From CAZMNY01 sp964567745 (GTDB lineage Bacteria; Planctomycetota; Planctomycetia; Pirellulales; Pirellulaceae): a DNA stretch of 64,000 nucleotides. Below the pieces are notes generated by a model. That model was not told the DNA's origin. It saw nothing but the letters and a program-made list of their open reading frames with translations, and ran no database searches. Position numbers and translations under genes: made by a program. Shown one piece after another: positions 27,901-36,314 of the stretch; within the stretch, counting starts at the first letter, position 1, and every line of letters begins with the position of its first letter. The stretch is from NCBI GenBank assembly GCA_964567745.1, contig CAZMNY010000009.1:124001-188000 (forward strand). Reading direction: 5' to 3'.

Positions 27901-29199
27901 ATGAAGCCGATTCAGATTTTCCTCGTATTGTTTGCCCTATTGACGCTTGTCGGCTGTGGAGATGGCCAGCCGACCCCCACGCCGTTGGAAAACGCTGAGA
28001 CGGTAAGCTCAAACACAGCCAAACCAGAAGCACTGAAATCGCCGGAGAAGAAGCAGGTCAAGCCGGAGAAATCAGATCCGGCGCCGAAGGGCCCGCCGGT
28101 TACCGAGGCGCCGCGGCCGCTTAGCGATGAGCAACTGGCGGACGGGTGGATCAGCCTGTTCGACGGCGCGACGCTCTATGGCTGGAAAAATAACAACGGG
28201 GCCAACTGGCAAGTCGAGAATGGCGCCATCGTCGTCTCGGAAGGCGACGTCGGTCTGCTGACAACCACCACTCGTTTCGCCAATTACGAACTGCATCTTG
28301 AGTTCAAAAGCGAATTGGGCGCAAACAGCGGCGTCTTCCTGCGCACCCCCAAGGCGCCGAAGGCTCCCGATGTCGATTGTTACGAACTGAACATTGCCGA
28401 CGCCGACAATCCATTCCCGACGGGAAGCTTGGTCGGACGACACAAGGTTGAGGGCGATCATCACAAGCAAGAGTGGCAAACATTCGACGTTGCGGTCGAC
28501 GGCGATCGAGTCGTGGTCAAACTAGACGGCGCCGAGGTGCTGAACTATCGCGATCTCAAACCGCTGAAGAGCGGGCACATTGGACTTCAACTCAACCAAG
28601 GGCGAGTTGCCTTTCGCAGTATTCGTTTGAAGCCGCTCGGCGCGAAGTCGATTTTCAACGGCAAGGACCTCGAGGGCTGGACGGCGCCGGAATCCGAGAG
28701 CGTCTTCACGGTCACCGAGGCGGGCGAGCTCAACGTAAAGAACGGTCGCGGCTATTTGGAAACGGAAAAACTCTACGCCGATTTTGTATTGCAGCTCGAA
28801 TGCATCAGCCACGCCAGCGGGCTCAACTCAGGGATCTTCTTCCGCTGCGTGCCCGGTTCGATGATGGACGGATACGAAAGTCAAATCCACAATGGATTTA
28901 AGAATGGCGATCGACGCGAATCCGTCGATCACGGCACGGGCGGCATTTTCCGTCGACAGAAGGCTCGCCTGGTTGTCGCCGATGATCTGGTCTGGTTTCA
29001 CAAGACAATTATCGCCGACGGAGATCACATGGCCGTCTGGGTCAACGGACACCAAGTTTCGGATTGGACCGACACGCGAGCTCCCAACGAAAACCCTCGA
29101 CGCGGACTGCGGACTGAGCCTGGATCGATCATGATTCAAGGCCACGACCCGACGACAGACTTGTCATTTCGCAACTTGCGGATTGCTGAAACCGACTAG
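27901..29199 (+). CDS. lipoprotein with two DUF1080 (3-keto-disaccharide hydrolase-type) domains
   Basis: 432 residues from ATG 27901. The signal peptide ends in a lipobox (LLTLVGCGDG), then a Lys/Pro-rich spacer (about residues 22-85). Two concanavalin-like DUF1080 domains follow: the first opens WISLFDGATLYGWKNNN (about 90-250), the second SIFNGKDLEGWTAPES (about 255-430). The second keeps the longer set of motifs (SGIFFRC, YESQIHNG, GHQVSDW), the first is shorter. Some DUF1080 proteins hydrolyse 3-keto-glycosides; whether either domain is active here is unknown. Probably an outer-membrane or periplasmic carbohydrate-acting protein. Confidence 0.92.
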   Translation: MKPIQIFLVLFALLTLVGCGDGQPTPTPLENAETVSSNTAKPEALKSPEKKQVKPEKSDPAPKGPPVTEAPRPLSDEQLADGWISLFDGATLYGWKNNNGANWQVENGAIVVSEGDVGLLTTTTRFANYELHLEFKSELGANSGVFLRTPKAPKAPDVDCYELNIADADNPFPTGSLVGRHKVEGDHHKQEWQTFDVAVDGDRVVVKLDGAEVLNYRDLKPLKSGHIGLQLNQGRVAFRSIRLKPLGAKSIFNGKDLEGWTAPESESVFTVTEAGELNVKNGRGYLETEKLYADFVLQLECISHASGLNSGIFFRCVPGSMMDGYESQIHNGFKNGDRRESVDHGTGGIFRRQKARLVVADDLVWFHKTIIADGDHMAVWVNGHQVSDWTDTRAPNENPRRGLRTEPGSIMIQGHDPTTDLSFRNLRIAETD

Positions 29200-29250
29200 C
29201 GGACAAGCTGACGTCGAGTCCACTGTCTTCGCGGTTTAAGTCCGAATCGT

Positions 29251-30228
29251 TCACTTCGACGTGCCGTTGAAGCTCTTCGTCGCTCGCAGACTTGTTTCGC
29301 TGACGAAACCACGAAGCTCTTTGGGAAGCGCGAAGTGCACTTCCTCGCGGCGAATCGTGCGGAGCTCCAACGTCGCGGCGTATTTTTCTCGCAGATAATT
29401 GACGCATTCTTGAACGACCGACTCCGGCGCGCTGGCGCCAGCGGTGATGAGGACCGAATCGACTTGGTCGAACCAGCGATCATCGATGTCGGCGGCGCCG
29501 TCAATCAAATAAGCCGGCGGACCGCCGTCGTTCGCCAATTCTTTGAGCCGTTGGCTATTCGAACTATTCTGGCTGCCTAGAACGAGCACGACGTCGGCCT
29601 CGGGGGCAAGCATCCGCACCGCTTCTTGCCGGTTTTGCGTGGCGTAACAAATGTCGTCCTTGGCGGGTCCCTCGATGGCGGGAAAGCGCCGTTTCAGATG
29701 ATCGATGATGCAGTTCGCATCGTCCACGGACAATGTTGTCTGAGTCAGATAGGCCATCTTGTCAGTGTCCGCGACCTCGAGCCGCTCGACGTCTTCCGGT
29801 GTCTCGACCAGCACGATCGCCTCCGGCGCTTCGCCCATGGTGCCGATCACTTCGTCGTGGCCCTGATGACCGATCAACACAATCGTGCGACCCTCGCGAG
29901 CAAATCGGATCGCCTCCAAATGCACTTTTGTGACCAGTGGACAGGTCGCGTCGATCGTCCGTAGATCGCGTTTTCGCGCTGCTTCCCGAATCGCCGGCGA
30001 AATCCCATGGGCGGAAAACAGCAATGTCGATCCGACTGGGACGTCGGTGACATCGTTGACAAAGCAGGCGCCCCGATCACGAAATGTCTCGACAACGTAT
30101 TTGTTGTGGACGATTTCGTGATAAACGTAGATCGGCGTGCCGAACGCCTCGATCGCCAACTCAAGGCTCTCAATGGCCATATTGACGCCGGCACAAAAGC
30201 CGCGAGGTGCGGCAAGCATGATTCTCAT
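29251..30228 (-). CDS. ispH: 4-hydroxy-3-methylbut-2-enyl diphosphate reductase
   Basis: 325 residues, normal length. Last step of the MEP pathway, making IPP and DMAPP with a [4Fe-4S] enzyme. The three cluster cysteines are in GFCAGVNMAIE (near residue 12), DATCPLVTKVH (near 95) and DDICYATQNRQ (near 197); other hallmarks are HEIVHN, GHQGHDEVIGTMGEAP, TQTTLSVDD and LGSQNSSNS. It sits divergently beside hpnC, which draws on the prenyl diphosphate pool fed by this enzyme, so linkage to squalene/hopanoid synthesis makes sense. Confidence 0.98.
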   Translation of the reverse strand: MRIMLAAPRGFCAGVNMAIESLELAIEAFGTPIYVYHEIVHNKYVVETFRDRGACFVNDVTDVPVGSTLLFSAHGISPAIREAARKRDLRTIDATCPLVTKVHLEAIRFAREGRTIVLIGHQGHDEVIGTMGEAPEAIVLVETPEDVERLEVADTDKMAYLTQTTLSVDDANCIIDHLKRRFPAIEGPAKDDICYATQNRQEAVRMLAPEADVVLVLGSQNSSNSQRLKELANDGGPPAYLIDGAADIDDRWFDQVDSVLITAGASAPESVVQECVNYLREKYAATLELRTIRREEVHFALPKELRGFVSETSLRATKSFNGTSK

Positions 30229-30444
30229 TATCGGTCTGTCTCCTTAGACTTATCTTATGGCATCGACTCAAATGCGGCGAGACGATGTAACTCATTGTGG
30301 AGCTACAGGCCGTTCGACCGAACGAGACTCGCCAGCGCGGTGCTGTTCACTGAACGCCGCCCCCCGCGAGTCGCAGCGATTAGCGCAACTCCAATTCCGC
30401 ATGTGTTAGAGCACTCGATTAAAGAAACGTCGGCGGTTTCCCGA

Positions 30445-31377
30445 ATGTCACGCGATTTCGACGCTCAACTCGCCGCGTTCGGCCCAGAGAGCCATTGGCC
30501 TCCCTTCACCCTAGAAACCGCCCAAAAGTTCTGCCGACAGCTGGGCACCGGCCACTATGAGAATTTCTTGGTCGCCTCGTTCCTCCTCCCCAAAGCGATT
30601 CGCCAAGACATCCACACGATCTACGCCTATTGCCGCTGGGCCGATGACCTTGCGGATGAATTTGAATCGAGCGACGAGAGTCTGCGGCTACTGGACTGGT
30701 GGGAAAAAGAACTGGATGGCTGCCTTGGCGATCCGCAGCACCCGGTGTTCATTGCCTTGGGAGAGCTCGTCCGTCGACGCGACCTGCCGACAACGCCATT
30801 TCACGACTTACTGGTCGCGTTTCGTCGAGATCAACAAACGACCCGTTACGAGACGGTAGACGACCTGCTCGAGTACTGCCGCTACTCGGCAAACCCAGTT
30901 GGCCAAATCATCCTGCACCTTGGCGATTGCTGGACGGAACAAAACGCAATCAACTCCGATCAGATTTGCACAGCTTTGCAACTGGTTAACCTTTGGCAAG
31001 ATATATCGCGCGATTTCCGTATCGGCCGAATCTACTTGCCTCGTGAGTCGATGGCGGAGTTTGGCGTTTCGATCGAAAGTTTCCCAATGACTTCGGCAAC
31101 TCCGCAATTTCGCCGTATGCTCGAATCCCTTGTCACTCAGGCGGAATCGATGTTCGACGGGGGGGAGCTGCTCACGACTCACTTGCCAAATTGGTTGAGA
31201 ACCGATGTGGAGCTCTTCGTGGCGGGAGGTCGGGCTGTTATCGATGCAATTCGAGCGCAAGATCACGACGTTTGGACGAGACGACCCGTGGTTGGCAAGC
31301 GACGAAAACTGATGCTCTTGTCCGCCGCGGTAACTCGGCATTGGCGGCGACGATTGTTCGGAGGCGAGCGCGCATGA
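30445..31377 (+). CDS. hpnC: squalene synthase-like HpnC
   Basis: 310 residues from ATG 30445; the frame is open upstream to 30007 but that part overlaps ispH on the other strand and lacks family sequence. Both Asp-rich motifs of the squalene/phytoene synthase family are present: CRWADDLADE and LWQDISRDFRIGRIYLP. The HpnC/D/E route makes squalene from two FPP via presqualene diphosphate and hydroxysqualene; HpnC catalyses the second of these steps (release of diphosphate to hydroxysqualene). The stop overlaps the hpnD start as ATGA. Confidence 0.95.
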   Translation: MSRDFDAQLAAFGPESHWPPFTLETAQKFCRQLGTGHYENFLVASFLLPKAIRQDIHTIYAYCRWADDLADEFESSDESLRLLDWWEKELDGCLGDPQHPVFIALGELVRRRDLPTTPFHDLLVAFRRDQQTTRYETVDDLLEYCRYSANPVGQIILHLGDCWTEQNAINSDQICTALQLVNLWQDISRDFRIGRIYLPRESMAEFGVSIESFPMTSATPQFRRMLESLVTQAESMFDGGELLTTHLPNWLRTDVELFVAGGRAVIDAIRAQDHDVWTRRPVVGKRRKLMLLSAAVTRHWRRRLFGGERA

Positions 31378-32228
31378 CAAGCCCCGCCGACAGCTACCGA
31401 CTTTGCGAGCGTCTTTCCCGGCGATCGGCGTCGAGTTTCTACTGGAGTTTTTGGCTGCTGCCTAAACTCAAGCGTCGGTCGATGTGCGCGCTGTATGCAT
31501 TTTCGCGCAAATCGGATGATCTCGCAGACGATGAATTGCACAATGTTGGCGAACGACGCCAAGCACTTGCCAAATGGCGCGGCAATTTCGAGTCGGCACT
31601 TGCTGGCGACGATATGCGAGACCCATTGCTTCCCGCCATTTGCGACACGGTAAACCGGTTTCGCGTCCCGCAATCATTGCTGCTCGACGTGATCGCTGGC
31701 GTCGAAATGGACCTCGAGAATCCTCGCTTCGAAGACTTCGAGCAACTCAGCGGCTACTGCCGACTTGTCGCCTCCGCCGTGGGCATCGCCTGCCTCCATA
31801 TTTGGGGATTCAACGACGACAGCGAACTCGTGCGACAAGGTGCGGACGCTTGCGGCATCGCGTTTCAGCTCACCAACATTTTGAGGGATCTTAAGGAAGA
31901 CGCGGAACGAGGCCGGTGTTATTTGCCCAGAAACGAGATCGAAAAGTTCGGCTGCGACGAAGCGATGATCCGAGAAGCTAAAATGTCCGATGAATTCCGC
32001 CAACTGATGCGATTTCAGGTCGAGCGAGCCAAAGGGCTGTTCCAACAGGCTTTGACAATTCGCCCTTATATTCATCGAGACGGAAAACGAATGTTCGACA
32101 TGATGGTAGCCACGTACCGTACCTTACTTGCCGAAATCGAACGCAACGATGGCGATGTGTTTTCCCGGCGTATACGACTCAGCTTGCCCAAAAAGCTCGC
32201 CATCGCTTTGCGCTCGTTCACGCCCTAA
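31374..32228 (+). CDS. hpnD: presqualene diphosphate synthase HpnD
   Basis: 284 residues from ATG 31374, coupled to hpnC by a 4-bp ATGA overlap. Substrate motifs SRKSDDLADDE and NILRDLKEDAERGRCYLP identify a trans-isoprenyl diphosphate synthase of the squalene/phytoene class; an SASSFYWSFWLLP segment precedes the first motif. HpnD joins two FPP to presqualene diphosphate. Order hpnC-hpnD-hpnE is the standard bacterial one, so assignment between C and D relies on order and on closer resemblance to HpnD. Confidence 0.95.
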   Translation: MTSPADSYRLCERLSRRSASSFYWSFWLLPKLKRRSMCALYAFSRKSDDLADDELHNVGERRQALAKWRGNFESALAGDDMRDPLLPAICDTVNRFRVPQSLLLDVIAGVEMDLENPRFEDFEQLSGYCRLVASAVGIACLHIWGFNDDSELVRQGADACGIAFQLTNILRDLKEDAERGRCYLPRNEIEKFGCDEAMIREAKMSDEFRQLMRFQVERAKGLFQQALTIRPYIHRDGKRMFDMMVATYRTLLAEIERNDGDVFSRRIRLSLPKKLAIALRSFTP

Positions 32229-32249
32229 GCCGCTTGCATAAAGAGTTCC

Positions 32250-33638
32250 ATGAGTCATACGGTTGAGCGAGCGACAAGCGGGAGCCATTTGCGATCGGTT
32301 GCCATCGTCGGCGGCGGGCTAGCTGGCCTCGCAGCCGCGCACCGTTTGGCGACTCACGGATTTCAGGTGACTCTGTTCGAAGCCAAACGCGAGCTCGGCG
32401 GCCGCGCGGGATCGTTTCGAGAAGAAGCCAACGACGAAATTATCGACCATTGCCAGCACGTCGCGATGGGCTGTTGCGAAGAGTATCTAGAATTTGTTGA
32501 GGACGTTGGCTGCTCTGACTTTTTCCGCAAGCATCACACGCTTCCATTCATCGGGCCTGACGGGCGTCGGCACGACTTGAAGGCCGCCGCTTGGCTCCCG
32601 CCCCCACTGCACCTGGCGCCGTCGCTGCTCAAACTGAGCTACCTCTCGTTCCGAGAACGTCTTCAGATATCACGCGCAATGTTGAAGCTGGCGAGGACCG
32701 GTCCAGCGGACGAGGTCAGTAGCATCGAAGAATGGCTGCTCAGCAAGAAACAGTCGCCGAACGCGATCCGTCGTTTCTGGGCTGTTGTGCTCGTCAGCGC
32801 ACTCGGCGAATCGCTCGATCGCGCGTCGGTGGCCGCCGCCAAGAAAGTCTTCGTTGATGGATTCATGAAGACTCGCGACGGTTATGCGTTGTTCATTCCG
32901 ACAGCGCCACTCAAATCCATCTACGACCAAATCGAAAAACATCTCGCTCGTCGTGGAGTCTCGATTCGCAAATCGACCTCGGTTTCCAAGGTTGTCATCA
33001 ACGAGCATGCGGGCGAGCCTCAAGCTGAATTGATTGAGCTTGCTGATGGCAGTACGTTCGCTTGTGATGCCGTGGTGGTCGCAGTTCCGTGGCGAGCCAT
33101 CGAACGCCTATTTGCTCCAGTCCCCAAACCGCTGGCCGCCATGCTCCTCTGGGCCGCCGAACTTCGCTCAGCCCCGATTACCAGCGTTCATCTTTGGTTT
33201 AATCGACCCATCTTCGAAAGCCCCCAGCACGCTGTTCTGATCGACCGACTTTCGCAATGGATCTTTCGGCGCAAGCCGGCAAGTCAACCGACTCAGACGG
33301 GGCATCATTACTATCAAGTAGTGATCAGCGCCTCGAGAGACCTCGAAGGCCGAAGCCATGAAGAGATTGTCGGCGACGTTCAACAGGAGCTCGCTTCGAT
33401 CTGGCCCGCCGCGAGGTCAGCCGCTCTCGTGAGATCACGCGTGCTGACACAAAAGAACGCGGTGTTCAGCTACCGCCCCGGACTCGACGCAAACAGGCCG
33501 TCCCAGTCGAGCGGTATCGACAATCTTGCGCTGGCTGGCGACTGGACTGCGACCGCGTGGCCCTCAACGATGGAGAGCGCTGTTCGAAGCGGCAACGCCG
33601 CAGCCGAACTTCTCGTGTCGTCAGGCAAGACTCACTAG
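32250..33638 (+). CDS. hpnE: hydroxysqualene dehydroxylase HpnE
   Basis: 462 residues. FAD-dependent amine-oxidase-like fold: VAIVGGGLAGLAAAHRLA at about residues 18-35, the ELGGRAGSF block, and a C-terminal FAD contact LALAGDWTATAWPSTMESAV. HpnE converts hydroxysqualene to squalene. It starts 21 bp after hpnD and completes the three-gene squalene set. The related phytoene-desaturase group is the main alternative and is unlikely given the neighbours. Confidence 0.95.
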   Translation: MSHTVERATSGSHLRSVAIVGGGLAGLAAAHRLATHGFQVTLFEAKRELGGRAGSFREEANDEIIDHCQHVAMGCCEEYLEFVEDVGCSDFFRKHHTLPFIGPDGRRHDLKAAAWLPPPLHLAPSLLKLSYLSFRERLQISRAMLKLARTGPADEVSSIEEWLLSKKQSPNAIRRFWAVVLVSALGESLDRASVAAAKKVFVDGFMKTRDGYALFIPTAPLKSIYDQIEKHLARRGVSIRKSTSVSKVVINEHAGEPQAELIELADGSTFACDAVVVAVPWRAIERLFAPVPKPLAAMLLWAAELRSAPITSVHLWFNRPIFESPQHAVLIDRLSQWIFRRKPASQPTQTGHHYYQVVISASRDLEGRSHEEIVGDVQQELASIWPAARSAALVRSRVLTQKNAVFSYRPGLDANRPSQSSGIDNLALAGDWTATAWPSTMESAVRSGNAAAELLVSSGKTH

Positions 33639-33989
33639 TGCCGCGTCAACTCTGAAAATGGGGGTTGGCTTCGTCGTAACTTGACTTGGCGGCGTACGAT
33701 ACAAACACTGGGATCCTAATTCTTAGTGTTGACGCTGCACTAGGCCGCCTAGAGCGTTAACGCGTCGCGTGAGCGGGGCGAGCGAAATCGCACTTGCCAA
33801 GACATTCGCGCCACTTTCGGCGGAGCGAGAGAGGCGACCGTGCATTGGCAAGCGACCAGCGTTAGACCGACGACTGTAAGCCAATGCACCAAAACGCTTT
33901 ACGATCTTCGAAAATCGTCTGCAACAAATGTCGCGAATTCTCGCTGAGGTTGATAGCAAGGCAAATCACTTCAACACGGGAGTTTACAG
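33639..33989. other. intergenic region with dispersed-type repeat
   Basis: 351 bp after hpnE. Around 33800-33870 there is CGCCACTTTCGGCGGAGCGA, a phrase I recall as a widespread planctomycete repeat, flanked by two TTGCCA/TTGGCA-type blocks that may pair. No gene or RNA was recognised. It must contain the promoter of the gene remnant at 33990. Confidence 0.45.
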
Positions 33990-34849
33990 ATGAAGTCGCG
34001 AATCGCCAGTTGCCTTGCCCTCACCTTGATCGTTGCCTTCGGCGGAGCCACTGTCGAGGCGCGTGCCCGAGTTTCATCGAGCCAGGCTGCTCGCATGAAA
34101 AGCCAATTCAAGCCACAGCCGCGACCGTCGCTCAATCGTGGCCAGGTTGGGTCACAGAACAAATTCAAACCGGCCGCTCTCGGACTGTCGTCTTTGGGCA
34201 AGAACCTGCAAACAAAACCGCGTTTCAAACCTCAGCCGATTCCCGGCAAGAAGCCTCAACCGAGACCGCAACTCAAGCCGGGCAAGTAGCCTCAATTCAA
34301 GCCGAGCCTGCAACCGCAGCGTAAACCAAACCTACATTTACTGGGCTTTCCACAGTTCAAACCGAGCCTTAACGCAATTGGCGGCAAAGGTAAGCAAGCC
34401 GCGTACGGTCAGGCCAAGAATGACAAGAAGGCCGCGCTCGGTCTCCTTCTGGAGCCCGGGAAACTGTAGCCACCTCATGCGGCAATCACTGCCGCCACGG
34501 CCACTGGAAGCCTTGGCTCAACAACTGTGACTGGAACAACTACTACAGCGCCTCTCCCGTCGTCGTCGTCGAGCATCCGATCGTGCAAGAAACGGTAGTG
34601 ATTGAGCCCGCTCCCATCGCCGAACCGGCGCCTGCTCCGATCACTGAACCGGCCGCCGACTTGGCCCCGATCGAGATGACCGCGGCCGCTGGCGGAACGA
34701 TCACGATCCCGCAAGACGGACTCGGCGAAGACGAAGGCCAAGTGATGATGCAGGTTGGAGCGATCACGTTGCCGACGCGAGTCAACTCGTGGAAGAACAA
34801 CCAGATCGAGTTGACTCAGCCAGCTCCTCCGGCCCAGCCGGCCAAGTAA
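33990..34849 (+). pseudogene. broken gene for a secreted Lys/Pro/Gln-rich, Cys/His-containing protein
   Basis: The first 99 codons give a signal peptide (MKSRIASCLALTLIVAFGG, then VEARA) and a KPQPRP-type repeat region. Frame 1 then stops (TAG 34287-34289), yet the same frame continues with the same kind of sequence (PQFKPSLQPQRKPNLH) to a second TAG at 34467. From about 34455 another frame becomes coding: CGNHCRHGHWKPWLNNCDWN, then VVVVEHPIVQETVVIEPAP, ending at 34849 in a beta-rich domain (QVMMQVGAITLPTRVNSW). The Cys/His/Trp cluster plus this tail resembles an intact planctomycete secreted protein I recall. One nonsense and one frameshift change therefore seem to have broken a single gene; sequencing error or a short 99-residue protein are the alternatives. 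Confidence 0.65.
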
Positions 34850-34877
34850 CGGCCAGCCATCAACAAGCAATAAGAAT

Positions 34878-34906
34878 GCGGCCGATCAATTCGGCCGCGT
34901 TTTTTT
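34878..34906 (+). terminator. Rho-independent terminator
   Basis: Perfect 8-bp stem GCGGCCGA (34878-34885) and TCGGCCGC (34891-34898) with a 5-base loop, then GTTTTTTT. It follows the stop at 34849 by 29 bp and is a textbook terminator for the broken gene, which argues that this was a functional unit. Confidence 0.92.
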
Positions 34907-34979
34907 GTAGACTACACGCATCGCGATTGCGGTTGGTTCTCGCGTCGCCGACCGACTTCAGACCGATGACGGCGAGGAC

Positions 34980-35900
34980 ATGATCGCGGGCCGTCCTTTA
35001 GCTGCAGGAATAACCCCCATGCTTCTACGCTACTTGGTATCACAATACGTTCGAAACACGGCTACCCAATCGCTGCAGGACGCTGTCAAGAATGCTGCTG
35101 CCGGCGTGGCCAATCAAGCACAGGCAGATCAGCCCGAGCGCGCGGAGCAGGCGGTCGAGCCGATCCAGCCTGAAGTTCTTTTCTTATTCGCTTTGTCGGT
35201 TGAGTCGGGCGGTTTGGTCGACAAGCTTCAAGACAAGACGACATTGCAATGCGCGGCGTTCGTTCAGCACCTCGGGATGTTGCATGGCCGACCTGTCGCG
35301 ATTCTTGAAATGGGGGTGGGTCAGGAGTGCGCAAGCAAAGCGACGCAAGATGCGATCGCGATCCACAACCCAGACTGGATCGTCTCGGCCGGATTCGCTG
35401 GCGGACTCGACCCAAGTCTTCGGCGAGGTCATATTTTGATGGCCAACGAAATCATCAACTCGGATGCCAGTGAAAAGCTATCGGTCGGACTCAAGATTGA
35501 ACCGTCCGCCGTCGCATCCTCACCCGGCCTTCACGTCGGCAGTTTGGCGTCGGTTGACCAGTTGCTCGCGACTCCCGAGGAAAAGAAAGCACTCGGCAAG
35601 CAAACCGGCGCGCTGGCTTGCGACATGGAATCGCTCGCTGTCGCCCAAACTTGTCGCGAAGGGCAGACGCGACTGCTATCGGTTCGCATCATCACCGACG
35701 GCGTAAACGACCAACTGCCGCCCGAAGTCGAAAAGCTGCTCTCACAAGACTCGCTCGCCGCAAGACTGGGTGCCGCCGCCGGCGCCATCTTCAACCGCCC
35801 TTCCAGCGTCAAAGACATGTGGGCTCTCAAAGAAGAAGCGCTACGAGCCACCGACCGTCTCGCCAAATTCCTGGTCAGCATGCTGCCTCAACTCAGCTAG
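34980..35900 (+). CDS. purine nucleosidase/phosphorylase-family protein (HpnG-like)
   Basis: 306 residues from ATG 34980 (GGCGAGG upstream); ATG 35019 with AGGA upstream is also possible. A 50-60 residue Ala/Gln-rich lead precedes a nucleosidase fold: EVLFLFALSVESGGL, GVGQECASKAT, the DWIVSAGFAGGLDPSLRRG core, ACDMESLAVAQTC (Met-Glu that binds ribose) and RIITDGVND (catalytic Asp position). The family includes MTA/SAH nucleosidases and HpnG, the phosphorylase that acts on adenosylhopane. Lying between hpnE and hpnH, it may be the HpnG of this cluster, but similarity alone does not separate the two options. Confidence 0.85.
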   Translation: MIAGRPLAAGITPMLLRYLVSQYVRNTATQSLQDAVKNAAAGVANQAQADQPERAEQAVEPIQPEVLFLFALSVESGGLVDKLQDKTTLQCAAFVQHLGMLHGRPVAILEMGVGQECASKATQDAIAIHNPDWIVSAGFAGGLDPSLRRGHILMANEIINSDASEKLSVGLKIEPSAVASSPGLHVGSLASVDQLLATPEEKKALGKQTGALACDMESLAVAQTCREGQTRLLSVRIITDGVNDQLPPEVEKLLSQDSLAARLGAAAGAIFNRPSSVKDMWALKEEALRATDRLAKFLVSMLPQLS

Positions 35901-36103
35901 GCCGCAAGCAGAGACGAGTTAGCTCGTGAACCTGATTCACCCGCACGGGGAAAGGAGATCGTCCAGCACTTTATTCCCGGCGCTTTAGCTTGTGAGTCTT
36001 GACGGGCGCCTGCGCGTTGCCCCGAAGGGACGCGACATACTAGCCCAGGGGAAGTCTTGAGGCGAAGCCGCAAGCGCCGCCCTGGGTTGGTCGTCGCCAT
36101 GAA

Positions 36104-36205
36104 CGTTGCCCCGAAGGGCCTGAAAGGGCGAAACATCCGTGGATCGCGACGATCCGATGACGTCATCGCTAGGTGTTACGCCCTTTCAGGACCTTCGGGG
36201 CAACG
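36104..36205. repeat. 102-bp inverted-repeat element
   Basis: Arms 36104-36130 and 36179-36205 match in 26 of 27 positions when one is reversed and complemented (arm begins CGTTGCCCCGAAGGGCCTGA). The loop contains two smaller palindromes, GGATCGCGACGATCC and GATGACGTCATC. Just to the left, AGCCCAGGG (about 36043) and CCCTGGGTT (about 36079) form another pair. The structure suggests a non-autonomous mobile or REP-like element. Confidence 0.8.
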
Positions 36206-36239
36206 GACTCACCTCACGGCGTCATATGAGTTAGCACCT

Positions 36240-36277
36240 AATCTGATTCACCGAACGAGCAAGCTCGTTGGGGTCTC
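36240..36277. repeat. copy of a dispersed palindromic repeat
   Basis: Reverse complement of this stretch reads GACCCCAACGAGCTTGCTCG followed by TTCGGTGAATCAGATTAG, nearly identical to the last unit of the 66-bp tandem array at 58933-59176. Both share the AACGAGC-TT-GCTCGTT hairpin. Confidence 0.8.
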
Positions 36278-36314
36278 TCCTTTTGCACTCGTCACTTTTT
36301 CCCACTCACTCTGC

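Larger units (their letters stand above)
35901..36314. other. intergenic region made largely of repeat elements
   Basis: 414 bp between convergent genes (nucleosidase and hpnH). It contains the imperfect inverted repeats described separately and two copies or fragments of a palindromic dispersed repeat (near 35922 and 36240-36277). No gene was found. Confidence 0.7.
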
